Positions 27,642-36,916 are shown, counted from the stretch's first letter. The stretch is DNA of 64,000 nt from Streptomyces sp. NBC_00568 (GCF_026341855.1 NZ_JAPENW010000001.1:806001-870000), one strand, 5' to 3'. The notes: generated by a model from the letters alone, not told the origin. Numbers and translations are program-made.

Positions 27642-28016
27642 ATGACGACTCTGCTCATCGTGGACGGCGCCAACGTGGTGGGGTCCGTGCCGGACGGCTG
27701 GTGGCGCGACCGCCGCGGCGCCGCCGAGCGGCTCAGGGACCGGCTGGCGGACTTCGCCGAGCGGGGCCTGCCCGGCCACCCGGGCCCCCTGGAGATCGTC
27801 CTGGTGGTGGAGGGCGCGGCGCGCGGGGTGGCTTCCGTCCCCGGAGTCCGTGTCGACGAGGCGCCGGGCAGCGGCGACGACCGCATGGTGGAGCTGGTGG
27901 CCGAGGCCGGGGGCCGCGCCCGCCTGGTCGTCACGGCCGACCGCGAACTGCGCCGCCGGGTCGGCGAACTGGGCGCGGAGGTCACCGGGCCGCGCACGGT
28001 ACGCCCCCACCCCTGA
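27642..28016 (+). CDS. NYN/PIN-like domain protein
   Basis: A 124-residue protein with the NYN (YacP-like) variant of the PIN nuclease fold: TTLLIVDGANVVGSVPDGWW has the first acidic residue with the VDGANV signature, SGDDRMVELV the central acidic pair, and LVVTADRELRRRVGELG the TADR element. The family acts on RNA in the proteins that have been tested; Streptomyces copies are often misnamed NTP pyrophosphohydrolases. The ATG at 27642 lies 4 nt after the preceding stop with GTGAGGG in front, so the two genes are probably co-transcribed. Confidence 0.8.
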   Translation: MTTLLIVDGANVVGSVPDGWWRDRRGAAERLRDRLADFAERGLPGHPGPLEIVLVVEGAARGVASVPGVRVDEAPGSGDDRMVELVAEAGGRARLVVTADRELRRRVGELGAEVTGPRTVRPHP

Positions 28017-28117
28017 CCGCCGGCCGGCGCGCACCGCACCACTCCGTCCCGCCGCCCCCGGCCGCCGCCCCGCCCTCCGCGTACCCCGCGGCCCGCGCCC
28101 GCCACTGACGGGGCGAG

Positions 28118-28269
28118 TCCCGCACGCACTCCCCCGCCCCGCCGACGGAAGCGGGTGCCGCACGCACTCCCCCACCCCGCCGACAGAAGCGGGTGCCGCA
28201 CGCACTCCCCCACCCCGCCCACGGGAGCCGGTGCCGCACGCACTCCCCCGCCCCGTCCCTCGCGACGCC
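28118..28269. repeat. 38-bp direct repeat, four copies
   Basis: Units begin at 28118, 28156, 28194 and 28232 with the shared core CCGCACGCACTCCCCC. The inner two are nearly identical; the outer ones diverge at their ends. The copies abut, with no spacers. Confidence 0.85.
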
Positions 28270-28364
28270 GGACCGCGCGCCGCGTCGCCGCCGCTGTCGA
28301 CGACGGCCGTACGAGGACTTCGTCCGGGCCTGTGCGGACCTCGGCCGGGCCCGGGGACGCCGAA

Positions 28365-28404
28365 GGGCCCCGCGGTCACCGCCGGAGGGTGACGTACGGG
28401 GCCC
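28365..28404 (-). terminator. Probable terminator of the amino-acid permease gene
   Basis: GGGCCCCG (28365-28372) pairs with CGGGGCCC (28397-28404), and GGTCACC with GGTGAC inside it, giving an imperfect long hairpin that begins 19 nt after the permease stop. Confidence 0.6.
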
Positions 28405-28422
28405 GAGGGCGGAGCGGGCCGG

Positions 28423-29946
28423 CTACCGGCCGGGGCCTCCGGGCGGGCCCTGGACCTCGCCCAGAGTCGTCTCCTCGTGCCGGCCGAGGCGGCTGTGGGA
28501 GCGCCCGTACAGGAAGTACACGACGACGCCGATCACCATCCAGATCGCGAACCGCAGCCAGGTCTCCGCGGGCAGGTTCAGCATCAGCCACAGCGTCGCG
28601 AGGACCGACAGGATCGGCACCCACGGCACCCACGGGGTGCGGAAGGCGCGGGGCAGGTCGGGGCGGGTGTGGCGGAGCACGACGACGCCGACGGCGACCA
28701 CGATGAAGGCGAAGAGCGTGCCGATGTTGACCAGTTCGGCCAGCTCGCTGAGGCTGGTGAAGCCGGCGAGGATCGCGATGATCACACCGAGCAGGATGGT
28801 CGGGCGGTGCGGGGTGCGGAACTTCGGGTGCACGCGGGAGAAGAAGCGCGGCAGCAGTCCGTCGCGGCTCATCGCGAAGAAGACACGGGTCTGGCCGAGC
28901 AGCAGGATCATGCAGACCGTGGTCAGTCCGACCGCGGCGCCGAAGCTGATGAAGCCCGCGTACCAGGGGTGCCCCGTGGCCTTGAACGCGTCGGCGAGCG
29001 GGGCGTCGATGGACAGCTGGCTGTAGTGCTGCATGCCCGTGACCACGATCGACACGAGGACGTAGAGCGTGGTGCAGATGATCAGCGAGCCGAGGATGCC
29101 GCGCGGCATGTCGCGCTGCGGGTTCTTCGTCTCCTCGGCGGCCGTGGCGACCACGTCGAAGCCGATGAAGGCGAAGAACACGACGGAGGCCGCCGTGAAG
29201 ATGCCCATCACGCCGAAGTTGGTCGGCGCCCAGCCGAACATGAGCTGGATCAGCGGTGACTTGATGCCGCTGCCCGCCTCCACGGCCTGCGCCTTGGGGA
29301 TGAACGGCTTGTAGTTGTCGCCGTCGATGAAGAAGGCGCCCGCGATGATCACGACCAGGACGACGGTGACCTTGATCGCGACGACCAGTGTGGTGATCCG
29401 GGCGGAGAGCTTCACGCCGATGACGAGAATGGCGGTGAGCACCAGCACCAGCGCGGCGGCGAGGATGTCGAAACCGAACCCGTCCGCCCCCTCCCGCCCG
29501 CTGAGTGCCTCGGGCATGTGCCAGCCCGCGTTGTCCATCAGCGAGCGCACATAGCCCGACCAGCCGACGGCCACCACCGCCGTGCCGAGCGCGAACTCCA
29601 GGACCAGGTCCCAGCCGATGATCCAGGCGGGCAGCTCGCCGAGTGAGGCGTAGGAGAAGGTGTACGCGGACCCGGCGACCGGGACCGTGGAGGCGAACTC
29701 CGCGTAGCACAGAGCCGCCAGCGCGCAGGCGACGCCCGCGGCGACGAAGGCCAGCGAGACCCCCGGCCCCGCGTTCTCCTTGGCCACTTTGCCGGTGAGG
29801 ACGAAGATGCCGGTGCCGATGATGACGCCGACACCGAACACGGTGAGATCCAGAGCGGACAGCGTCTTTTTGAGCGCGTGCTCCGGCTCCTCAGTGTCCA
29901 AGATCGATTGTTCGACCTTCTTCGTCCTGAAGAGGGTGTTGCTCAC
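28423..29946 (-). CDS. APC-family amino-acid permease
   Basis: A 507-residue cation-coupled amino-acid transporter with about 12 to 13 membrane helices, closest in pattern to the bacterial YfnA/cationic amino-acid transporter group. The first helix carries the substrate-binding motif GVIIGTGIFVLTGKVA; helix 6 has FFAFIGFDVVATAAEETKNP, and the loop after helix 8 has GQTRVFFAMSRDGLLP, all typical of this group. The GTG at 29946 has GGGAGGT 6 nt upstream; an ATG 33 nt earlier lacks a ribosome binding site. It is a single-gene unit between the NYN gene and dxs. The exact substrate cannot be read from sequence. Confidence 0.88.
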   Translation of the reverse strand: MSNTLFRTKKVEQSILDTEEPEHALKKTLSALDLTVFGVGVIIGTGIFVLTGKVAKENAGPGVSLAFVAAGVACALAALCYAEFASTVPVAGSAYTFSYASLGELPAWIIGWDLVLEFALGTAVVAVGWSGYVRSLMDNAGWHMPEALSGREGADGFGFDILAAALVLVLTAILVIGVKLSARITTLVVAIKVTVVLVVIIAGAFFIDGDNYKPFIPKAQAVEAGSGIKSPLIQLMFGWAPTNFGVMGIFTAASVVFFAFIGFDVVATAAEETKNPQRDMPRGILGSLIICTTLYVLVSIVVTGMQHYSQLSIDAPLADAFKATGHPWYAGFISFGAAVGLTTVCMILLLGQTRVFFAMSRDGLLPRFFSRVHPKFRTPHRPTILLGVIIAILAGFTSLSELAELVNIGTLFAFIVVAVGVVVLRHTRPDLPRAFRTPWVPWVPILSVLATLWLMLNLPAETWLRFAIWMVIGVVVYFLYGRSHSRLGRHEETTLGEVQGPPGGPGR

Positions 29947-30032
29947 GGACGTACCTCCCACGCTTGTCGTCCTCGACATGATCGAGAGGGCAGGTAGCAG
30001 CTATCCCCCGACGCGGCCCGGTTCACGCAAAT

Positions 30033-30073
30033 GGGCCGGTTTCACCACCCGTACAGGGTGCTGAAACCGGCCC
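30033..30073 (-). terminator. Terminator of dxs
   Basis: Perfect 12-bp outer arms GGGCCGGTTTCA (30033-30044) and TGAAACCGGCCC (30062-30073), with a further CACCC/GGGTG stem inside, 17 nt after the dxs stop. Confidence 0.88.
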
Positions 30074-30090
30074 TTCGGCCCTGCGGTACG

Positions 30091-32022
30091 TCAGTCGCGC
30101 GCGGGCTCCACCGCGTCCACGGCATGCGCGGTGGTGCGCTCGTAGCGGCCGTCGAGCTTGGCCACGAGTCCGGTGACCTGCCGGGCGATGTCCGGCGCGG
30201 TCAGGCCGATCTCCGCCATGACCTCGGCACGGGAGGCGTGGTCGAGGAAACGCGGCGGGATGCCGAAGTCACGCAGCGGGACGTCGACGCCCGCGTCGCG
30301 CAGGGCCTGCGCGACCGCGGATCCGACACCGCCGACCCGGGAGTTGTCCTCGACGGTGACGACCACGCGGTGCTGCTCGGCGAGCGGCGCCATGGCCTCG
30401 TCGACCGGCTTGACCCAGCGCGGGTCGACGACGGTCGTGGTGATGCCCTGCTGGTCGAGGAGAGCGGCGATCTCCAGGCACATCGGGGCGAGCGCGCCGA
30501 CGGAGACCAGCAGCACGTCGGGCGCGTCGGTGCCGGGCGCCCGCAGGACGTCCATGCCGCCGATCCGGCCCACGGCGGGGACGGCCGGGCCGACCGCGCC
30601 CTTGGAGAAGCGCACCACGGTGGGCGCGTCCTTCACGTCGACGGCCTCGCGCAGCTGGGCGCGGACCTGGTCGGCGTCGCGCGGCGCCGCGAGCCTGAGG
30701 CCCGGGACGACCTGGAGGATGGACATGTCCCACATGCCGTTGTGCGAGGCGCCGTCGGTGCCGGTGACGCCCGCGCGGTCCAGGACGAAGGTGACGCCGC
30801 ACTTGTGCAGGGCCACGTCCATCAGGACCTGGTCGAAGGCGCGGTTGAGGAAGGTCGCGTAGACGGCGAAGACGGGGTGCAGTCCGCCGGTGGCGAGGCC
30901 GGCCGCGGAGACAGCGGCGTGCTGCTCGGCGATTCCGACGTCGTACACCCGTTTGGGGAAGGCCTTGGCGAACCGGTCGAGGCCGACCGGCTGGAGCATC
31001 GCGGCGGTGATCGCGACGATGTCCTCGCGCTCCTTGCCGAGCTCGACCATCTCCTCGCCGAAGACAGAGGTCCAGTCGGCACCGGACGAGGCGATCGGCA
31101 GGCCCGTGTCCGGGTGGATCTTGCCGACGGCGTGGAAACGGTCCGCCTCGTCCTGGAGGGCGGGCTGGTAGCCGCGGCCCTTCTCGGTGAGGCAGTGCAC
31201 GATGACCGGGCCGCCGAAGCGCTTGGCGCGGGCGAGGGCCGACTCGAGGGCCTCGATGTCGTGGCCGTCGATCGGGCCGACGTACTTCAGGCCGAGGTCC
31301 TCGAACATGCCCTGCGGGGCGATGAAGTCCTTCAGGCCCTTCTTCGCGCCGTGCAGGGTCTCGTAGAGAGGCTTGCCCACGACCGGGGTGCGCTCCAGGA
31401 GGTCCTTGCCGCGGGCCAGGAAGCGCTCGTAGCCGTCGGTGGTGCGCAGGGTCGCCAGATGGTTCGCGAGGCCGCCGATGGTCGGCGCGTACGAACGCTC
31501 GTTGTCGTTGACGACGATGATCAGCGGGCGGTCCTTGGCGTCGGCGATGTTGTTCAGCGCCTCCCAGGCCATGCCGCCGGTGAGCGCGCCGTCACCGATG
31601 ACGGCGACCACGTGGTCGTTCCTGCCGAGGACCTCGTTCGCCTTGGACAGTCCGTCGGCCCAGCCGAGGACCGTGGAGGCGTGCGAGTTCTCGATGATGT
31701 CGTGCTCGGACTCGGCCTGCGAGGGGTAGCCGGACAGGCCGCCCTTCATCTTCAGCCGGGAGAAGTCCTGGCGGCCGGTGAGCAGCTTGTGGACATAGGA
31801 CTGGTGGCCCGTGTCCCACAGCACCCTGTCCTTGGGCGACTCGAAGACGCGGTGCAGGGCGATGGTCAGTTCCACGACACCGAGGTTGGGGCCGAGGTGG
31901 CCGCCGGTCTTGGAGACCGCGTCGACGAGGAAGGTCCTGATCTCGCCGGCCAGCTGGTCCAGCTGCTCCAGGCTGAGCCGGTCCAGATCGCGCGGTCCCC
32001 TGATGCGGGTCAGCAGCGGCAC
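30091..32022 (-). CDS. dxs: 1-deoxy-D-xylulose-5-phosphate synthase
   Basis: Dxs condenses pyruvate and glyceraldehyde 3-phosphate with thiamine diphosphate, the first step of the MEP isoprenoid pathway. The 643-residue length is usual. Early sequence [20 protein letters not shown] and [16 protein letters not shown] is diagnostic; GDGALTGG at residues 143-150 binds thiamine diphosphate and magnesium, with VVNDN ending that motif. The middle domain has [15 protein letters not shown] with the cofactor-activating Glu, and the C-terminal transketolase domain is complete. The GTG at 32022 has AAGGAGG 6 nt upstream and replaces a longer frame. Streptomyces often has a second dxs elsewhere; this is the conserved-locus copy. 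Confidence 0.95.
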   Translation of the reverse strand: MPLLTRIRGPRDLDRLSLEQLDQLAGEIRTFLVDAVSKTGGHLGPNLGVVELTIALHRVFESPKDRVLWDTGHQSYVHKLLTGRQDFSRLKMKGGLSGYPSQAESEHDIIENSHASTVLGWADGLSKANEVLGRNDHVVAVIGDGALTGGMAWEALNNIADAKDRPLIIVVNDNERSYAPTIGGLANHLATLRTTDGYERFLARGKDLLERTPVVGKPLYETLHGAKKGLKDFIAPQGMFEDLGLKYVGPIDGHDIEALESALARAKRFGGPVIVHCLTEKGRGYQPALQDEADRFHAVGKIHPDTGLPIASSGADWTSVFGEEMVELGKEREDIVAITAAMLQPVGLDRFAKAFPKRVYDVGIAEQHAAVSAAGLATGGLHPVFAVYATFLNRAFDQVLMDVALHKCGVTFVLDRAGVTGTDGASHNGMWDMSILQVVPGLRLAAPRDADQVRAQLREAVDVKDAPTVVRFSKGAVGPAVPAVGRIGGMDVLRAPGTDAPDVLLVSVGALAPMCLEIAALLDQQGITTTVVDPRWVKPVDEAMAPLAEQHRVVVTVEDNSRVGGVGSAVAQALRDAGVDVPLRDFGIPPRFLDHASRAEVMAEIGLTAPDIARQVTGLVAKLDGRYERTTAHAVDAVEPARD

Positions 32023-32160
32023 CCGTGCCTCCTTGCAGTAGAGCTGTTGCCGGGCTTGGTCGAGTCTAATGTTCCGCCTTTTCGGGCGCGGGCCGGGCCC
32101 GGCGATGTACGCCACACGATCGGCCCAACCGGCGGGAACACACGTTCCCGTCCGGACATG

Positions 32161-32196
32161 ACTGTGCCCGGCGCCGCCATTGGCGCCGGGCACAGT
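32161..32196 (-). terminator. Terminator of the xylose-type ABC operon
   Basis: Perfect 15-bp arms (32161-32175 with 32182-32196) around a 6-nt loop, 19 nt after the permease stop. Confidence 0.9.
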
Positions 32197-32214
32197 GCCT
32201 GTGAGGGTGGGACC

Positions 32215-33504
32215 CTACGCGCGACCCGCGGACTTCTGGGTCTTGCGGGTGACGGCGTCGATGACGACCGTGGCGAGAAGCACACCACCGGTGATCATGT
32301 ACTGGACCGGCGAGGCGATGCCCTGCAGGGCCAGGCCGTACTGGATCGAGACGATCACCAGAACACCCAGCAGGGCGTTCCAGGTGCGGCCACGGCCACC
32401 GAAGAGGCTGGTGCCACCGATGACGGCCGCCGCGATGGCGTTCATCAGGAGGTCACCGGCGCCCGCGCCCTGGTTGGCGGAGGCGATCTTCGAGGCGATG
32501 AACAGACCGCCGATGGCGGCGAAGGTGCCGGAGATCGAGAAGACCGAGATGCGGATCAGCTCGACGTTGATACCGGCACGACGGGAGGCCTCGACGCTGC
32601 CGCCGAGCGCGAAGATCTTCCGGCCGAACGTGGTACGGCGCAGCACGAAGTCCGTGATCAGCAGGACCGCGAGGAAGATCACCACGGCGAGCGGCAGACC
32701 CTTGTACTGGTTGTACATGATCGCCACGCCGAAGCTGAGGATACCCAGCAGCACCGTGCGGGCGATGGTCTCGCTCACCGGGCGGGACGGCACACCGGCC
32801 GCCTCGCGGCGCTTGTTGCCGAGGAACGAGCTGAGGAAGAACCCTGCGGTGACGACGACCGCGAGCACGTAGGCGGCGGCGACATCAGTGAAGTAGTAGC
32901 TGGTCAGCTTGGCGACGACGCCCTCGCTGTCCAGGTTGATGGTGCCGTTGCTGCCGAGGATCTGGAGCATCAAGCCGTTCCAGAACAGCAGACCCGCCAG
33001 GGTGACGGCGAAGGCCGGCACACCGATGCGCGCGAAGACGAAGCCCTGGATCGCGCCGGCGACCGTGCCGGTGAGGATGGCCAGGACGAACGCCAGCCAC
33101 TCGTTCATGCCGTGCGTGACGCTGAGCACGGCGAACGTGGCGCCGGCCAGACCGGAGAGCGAACCGACCGACAGGTCGATCTCACCGAGCAGCAGCACGA
33201 AGACGATGCCGACCGCGATCATGCCCGTGCCGACCATGGCGACGGAGATGTCGGAGAGGTTGCCCGCGGTGAGGAAGTTCTCGTTCAGGCTCGCGAAGAT
33301 CGCCCAGATGACGATCAGGCCGATGACGACCGGGATGGAACCCAGGTCGCCGGACTTCATCTTGCGCTTGAACTCGCCGACGTAACCGGCGAAGCCCTGC
33401 TCACGGACGAGCAGGCGCGGGTCGACGGCGGTGACCGCCTTGGCGGCCGCCTCGGGGTTCGCCACGTCGTGGGAACCGGTCTCAGAAGTCTTGTCGATGC
33501 TCAC
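32215..33504 (-). CDS. xylH: Sugar ABC transporter permease (XylH type)
   Basis: A 429-residue integral membrane permease of the ribose/xylose (CUT2) class. About ten hydrophobic helices are visible, and LLLGEIDLSVGSLSGLAG and VIGGTSLFGGRGRTW are the conserved permease motifs of the RbsC/XylH family. In S. coelicolor the homologous operon imports xylose. It is the last gene of the xylF-xylG-xylH set; its ATG at 33504 overlaps the xylG stop in ATGA, giving translational coupling. A strong terminator follows. Specificity for xylose rests on the conserved locus and the adjacent ROK regulator, not on permease residues. Confidence 0.88.
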   Translation of the reverse strand: MSIDKTSETGSHDVANPEAAAKAVTAVDPRLLVREQGFAGYVGEFKRKMKSGDLGSIPVVIGLIVIWAIFASLNENFLTAGNLSDISVAMVGTGMIAVGIVFVLLLGEIDLSVGSLSGLAGATFAVLSVTHGMNEWLAFVLAILTGTVAGAIQGFVFARIGVPAFAVTLAGLLFWNGLMLQILGSNGTINLDSEGVVAKLTSYYFTDVAAAYVLAVVVTAGFFLSSFLGNKRREAAGVPSRPVSETIARTVLLGILSFGVAIMYNQYKGLPLAVVIFLAVLLITDFVLRRTTFGRKIFALGGSVEASRRAGINVELIRISVFSISGTFAAIGGLFIASKIASANQGAGAGDLLMNAIAAAVIGGTSLFGGRGRTWNALLGVLVIVSIQYGLALQGIASPVQYMITGGVLLATVVIDAVTRKTQKSAGRA

Positions 33505-34280
33505 TTCTGAGCCTCCCCGCTGCGCGCCGCACGACGGGTCACGGCGTTCTCCGTGGCGCCCGTGATGGCGGAAATGATCTCTTCCTGGGAGGTCGACTTG
33601 ACCTCGAAGATGCCGTTGTTGCGACCGAGACGCAGAACGGCGACCTTGTCGGCCACGGCCTTCACGTCAGCCATGTTGTGGCTGATGAGGATCACGGCGT
33701 GACCCCGCTCGCGCAGACGCTCGACGAGGTCGAGGACCTGGGCGGTCTGCTCGACGCCGAGGGCCGCGGTGGGCTCGTCGAGGATGACGAGCTTGGGCTC
33801 ACCGAGCATCGAACGGGCGATCGCCACGGTCTGGCGCTGACCGCCGGAGAGCGAGGCGATCGGGATGCGGACGCTGGGGATGCGGATCGACAGCGTGTCC
33901 AGCAGCTCGCGGGAGCGGCGCTCCATCTCGACCTCGTCCAGGACACCGCGCTTCTTCAGCTCGCGGCCCAGGTAGAGGTTCCCGACGACATCGATGTTGT
34001 CGCAGAGCGCGAGGTCCTGGTAGACCGTCGCGATGCCCAGGTTCTGGGCGTCGTGCGGACGGCTGATCTGGACGGACTTGCCGTCCCACTCGATGACGCC
34101 CTCATCGATGGGGTGCACGCCGGCAATCGTCTTGACCAGCGTGGACTTTCCGGCTCCGTTGTCGCCCACCAGGGCGACCACTTCACCGGCGTGGACCTCA
34201 AGCTCTACATCGGTGAGCGCCTGGACGGCACCGAATCGCTTGGAGACCCCGCGCAACGCCAGAACAGGCGTAGCGGACAC
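33501..34280 (-). CDS. xylG: Sugar ABC transporter ATPase (XylG type, single domain)
   Basis: A 259-residue ATPase that energises the sugar importer. It has Walker A GDNGAGKSTLVKT, Q-loop VYQDLALCDN, signature SLSGGQRQTVAIARSM and Walker B KLVILDEPTAALG. CUT2 ATPases in enterobacteria contain two fused nucleotide-binding domains; this one has a single domain, usual for actinobacterial members, so it must dimerise. The start is the GTG at 34280, with AAGGAG 9 nt upstream; the ATG at 34289 directly abuts that sequence and is less likely. It overlaps xylH by 4 nt. Two competing hairpins precede it in the gap after xylF. Confidence 0.88.
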   Translation of the reverse strand: MSATPVLALRGVSKRFGAVQALTDVELEVHAGEVVALVGDNGAGKSTLVKTIAGVHPIDEGVIEWDGKSVQISRPHDAQNLGIATVYQDLALCDNIDVVGNLYLGRELKKRGVLDEVEMERRSRELLDTLSIRIPSVRIPIASLSGGQRQTVAIARSMLGEPKLVILDEPTAALGVEQTAQVLDLVERLRERGHAVILISHNMADVKAVADKVAVLRLGRNNGIFEVKSTSQEEIISAITGATENAVTRRAARSGEAQK

Positions 34281-34348
34281 GTTAACCATCTCCTTCGCCG
34301 CCTGACCCGGCGGGAGGTTGTGCAGAAGTATGCGGTGGGGTGTTCCGT

Positions 34349-34394
34349 CCGGCGCCCCGCTTAGCTTGCGGGGCTATTGGATGCGGGGCGCCGG
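34349..34394 (-). promoter_or_regulatory. Alternative hairpins between xylF and xylG
   Basis: The arm CCGGCGCCCCGC (34349-34360) can pair perfectly with GCGGGGCGCCGG (34383-34394), or its inner part GCCCCGC (34354-34360) with GCGGGGC (34368-34374). The two structures exclude each other. Confidence 0.55.
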
Positions 34395-34418
34395 AGGAGC
34401 TTTGGATCACACGAGCCA

Positions 34419-34450
34419 CGTACGGGAATTCAGTATCGAATTCCCGTACG
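34419..34450 (-). promoter_or_regulatory. Intercistronic stem-loop after xylF
   Basis: Perfect 13-bp arms CGTACGGGAATTC (34419-34431) and GAATTCCCGTACG (34438-34450) around a 6-nt loop, 21 nt after the xylF stop. Such structures protect binding-protein mRNA and reduce downstream expression. Confidence 0.75.
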
Positions 34451-34471
34451 CGTTTGGCTACTCGCGGTTGT

Positions 34472-35584
34472 TTACTGCAGGCCGGCCTTCTTGCAGGCCG
34501 CGGCGTACGCCGGGGTGCAGATGTCGTCGACCGTGTACAGGCCGTCCTTGACGACGGTGTCCTTGATGTTGTCCTTGGTCAGCGAGGTGACGGGGACCAG
34601 CAGGGACGGGATCTGCTTGTCGGTCGGGCTGTCGACCTTGTCCTTGGCGACGGTGTCGAGCGACTTGCCCTGGGCGAGCGCGACGGCCAGCTCCGCGGCG
34701 GCGTCGGCCTCCGGGGCGTACGGCTTGTAGACGCTCATGAACTGCTCACCCGCGAGGATGCGCTGCACACCGGCGAGCTCGGCGTCCTGGCCCGTGACGG
34801 GGACCTTGATGCCGGCGGCCTTCAGCGCGGTGATGATACCGCCGGCCATGCCGTCGTTCGCGGAGTAGACACCGATGATGTTCTTCTTGCCGAGAGCCGA
34901 GATCGCCGCCTCCATGTTGGCGTTGGCGTTCTCCGGCTTCCACTCCTTGGTGTCGTACTCCTTGCCGACGTTCACCTTGCCGTCGAGCACCTCGTGGGCG
35001 CCGGCCTTGAACTGAGCGGCGTTCGGGTCGGTGACCGAACCGTTCATCATGACGATCTTGCCGTCCTTGGCCTTGGAGCCAAGGGCGGTGAGGAGCGCCT
35101 CACCCTGCGTCTTGCCGACAGTCTTGTTGTCGAACGAGGTGTAGGCCGAGATCGGGCCCTGCGCGAGGCGGTCGTAGGCCACGACCGGGATGCCGGCGTC
35201 CTTGGCCTTCTGGACCGAGCTCTTGATGGCGGCCGCGTCCACAGCGTCAACGATCAGCACGTCCACCTTGTTGGTGATCATCGTGTCGACCTGCTGGTTC
35301 TGCGTGCTCGCGTCCTGCTTGGCGTTGGCGTAGATGACCTCGCCCTTGCCGTTCGTGAGCTCCTTGACCTTCTTCTCGATCAGCGGCTTGTCGAACTTCT
35401 CGTAGCGAGCCGTCTGGTTCTCCGGAAGGAGCAGACCGACCTTGATCGCGTCGCCCTTCTTGGAGGCGCTGGCGGAGCTGTCACTGTCGCCACTGGACTC
35501 CTTGGCGCTGCCACAAGCGGCGAGAGAAACGGCCATTGCACCAGCGGCAACGGCAACGGCGGCACGACGCATCTGCGTGTTCAC
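34472..35584 (-). CDS. xylF: Sugar ABC transporter substrate-binding lipoprotein (XylF type)
   Basis: A 370-residue lipoprotein that captures the sugar at the outer membrane face. The signal peptide ends in the lipobox SLAACG, then a Ser/Lys linker leads into a periplasmic-binding-protein type 1 fold: IKVGLLLPENQTARYEKFDK, VDVLIVDAVDAAAIKSSV, AYDRLAQGPISAYTSFDN and GVYSANDGMAGGIITALK are typical of xylose-binding proteins. The GTG at 35584 has GGGAGG 7 nt upstream. It is first in the operon, with a structured gap before xylG, so it should be made in excess over the membrane parts. A short AT-rich palindrome lies 80 nt upstream. The ROK regulator is encoded next door. Confidence 0.9.
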   Translation of the reverse strand: MNTQMRRAAVAVAAGAMAVSLAACGSAKESSGDSDSSASASKKGDAIKVGLLLPENQTARYEKFDKPLIEKKVKELTNGKGEVIYANAKQDASTQNQQVDTMITNKVDVLIVDAVDAAAIKSSVQKAKDAGIPVVAYDRLAQGPISAYTSFDNKTVGKTQGEALLTALGSKAKDGKIVMMNGSVTDPNAAQFKAGAHEVLDGKVNVGKEYDTKEWKPENANANMEAAISALGKKNIIGVYSANDGMAGGIITALKAAGIKVPVTGQDAELAGVQRILAGEQFMSVYKPYAPEADAAAELAVALAQGKSLDTVAKDKVDSPTDKQIPSLLVPVTSLTKDNIKDTVVKDGLYTVDDICTPAYAAACKKAGLQ

Positions 35585-35663
35585 TTTGAAACCTCCCTGA
35601 CGAGGCCGCGTCGTTGCGGCCGAGGTGGTTTGGAGTCAACTCGGCCACCCGTGCGACGTCAAG

Positions 35664-35675
35664 AAGTAAATACTT
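35664..35675. promoter_or_regulatory. AT-rich palindrome between rok7B7 and xylF
   Basis: AAGTA-AA-TACTT is a rare AT-rich inverted repeat in the 120-nt gap between the end of rok7B7 and xylF, with TTGACG adjacent on the minus strand. It is a candidate operator for the neighbouring ROK regulator. Confidence 0.45.
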
Positions 35676-35704
35676 AACGAGATGGCAACGGTGCCATGCG
35701 TTCT

Positions 35705-36916
35705 CTAAGTGAAGGCAGGGGTAGCGGCCGAGAGTGAACCGTCCAAAAGGGTCGAATCACCCATCTCGCTGAGCGCGAGAGCGAGCGCTCCGAGCACCTC
35801 TGCACGGCCGCCAAGTGCCCCTGGCAACACCGAGAGTTGACGTGCGGCGCTGGGGATCGCATAGCGGCCGACAGACTCCCTGATGGGCCCGAGAACGAGC
35901 TCCCCGGCCTCGGCGAGATCGCCGCCGAGGACCACCCGGCTCGGGTTCAGCAAATTGCAGAGATTGGCGACTCCACTGCCGATATGTCGGCCTACGTCGG
36001 CGATCACCCGACGGCAGCCCGGATCTCCGTCCCGCGCCAGCCTGACCACGCCTTCCATGGTCAGATCGGTACCGTGACTGGACTGGAGGAGCGGCAGCAC
36101 ATAGCGCGCCGCCGCGAAGGTCTCCAGGCAGCCACGATTGCCGCAACGGCAGACGGGGCCGGATTCATCAAGTGTAATATGCCCGATTTCTCCCGCTGTG
36201 CCACCCGGACCGCGGTAGATCTTGCCCTCTATCACCAGGCCCGCGCCGACACCGCTGGCGACCTTGATGTACGCCAGGTCCCTGACCCCGCGCCCACTGC
36301 CCCAGACCATCTCGCCGAGCGCGCCGAGATTCGCGTCGTTGTCCACGTAGACAGGCACGCCGAGCCGCCCCCGCAGCTCCTCGGCGGGCCTGGCGCCGGT
36401 CCAGCCCGGCAGGATCGAGGTGGACCCCAGAGTCCCCGATTCCACGTCGATGGGCCCCGGCACGCCGAGGCCCACACCCGCGATCTTGGAACGGTCCACA
36501 CCGGTTGCTGCGATCAGGCGACCGACCAGCTCCTCGGCCCGGTCGAAGCCCTGCGCGGCGGAGGCGTCCACGTCCAGCGGCTCGGACTCCTCCGCCAGCA
36601 CCTGATGGGCCAGATTTCCGACCGCGACGCGCAAATGCGTGTGCCCGAAGTCGACACCGATGACGATGCCGGCGTCCCCGCTCAAGGACACGCTGCGCGC
36701 CCTGCGGCCGCCGGCCGAGGTGGGTGTGACCTCGACCGTCCCGCCGTCCTTGAGTTCACGGACGATATTGGAAACGGTCGCGGCCGACAGGCCCGTCGTC
36801 CTCGCGATCTCCGCCTGCGTGAGCGAGCCGGCTAGGCGCACCGCTCGCACGACGCGCTCCAGATTGGCTCGGTGCAGCGAAGACTGCGACCCCGGAGTCT
36901 CCATCGACTCATCCAC
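35705..36916 (-). CDS. rok7B7: ROK-family transcriptional regulator Rok7B7
   Basis: A 403-residue regulator with an N-terminal winged HTH (residues 15-75; LTQAEIARTTGLSAATVSNI) and a ROK sugar-kinase-like domain. GIVIGVDFGHTHLRVAVGNL begins the ROK fold, PVYVDNDANLGALGE is the sugar-site region, and HITLDESGPVCRCGNRGCLE has the zinc-binding cysteines of the family. Rok7B7 of S. coelicolor is known to affect xylose use, carbon catabolite repression and antibiotic production and to lie beside xylFGH; the same arrangement is seen here. The GTG at 36916 has GAGG 6 nt upstream; an ATG 12 nt later is an alternative start. It is read in the same direction as xylFGH but ends 120 nt before it. Confidence 0.9.
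   Translation of the reverse strand: MDESMETPGSQSSLHRANLERVVRAVRLAGSLTQAEIARTTGLSAATVSNIVRELKDGGTVEVTPTSAGGRRARSVSLSGDAGIVIGVDFGHTHLRVAVGNLAHQVLAEESEPLDVDASAAQGFDRAEELVGRLIAATGVDRSKIAGVGLGVPGPIDVESGTLGSTSILPGWTGARPAEELRGRLGVPVYVDNDANLGALGEMVWGSGRGVRDLAYIKVASGVGAGLVIEGKIYRGPGGTAGEIGHITLDESGPVCRCGNRGCLETFAAARYVLPLLQSSHGTDLTMEGVVRLARDGDPGCRRVIADVGRHIGSGVANLCNLLNPSRVVLGGDLAEAGELVLGPIRESVGRYAIPSAARQLSVLPGALGGRAEVLGALALALSEMGDSTLLDGSLSAATPAFT

Larger units (their letters stand above)
28017..28422. other. 406-bp intergenic region with tandem repeats
   Basis: Contains four 38-bp direct repeats (28118-28269) and, at its right end, the hairpin that terminates the amino-acid permease gene. No gene is supported: the repeat period is not a multiple of three, so every open frame through it changes frame between units. 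Confidence 0.7.

Noticed and set aside
28118..28269. Four regular direct repeats that could be taken for a small CRISPR array
   Set aside because: The 38-bp units abut without spacers, are not internally palindromic, and no cas gene is near.
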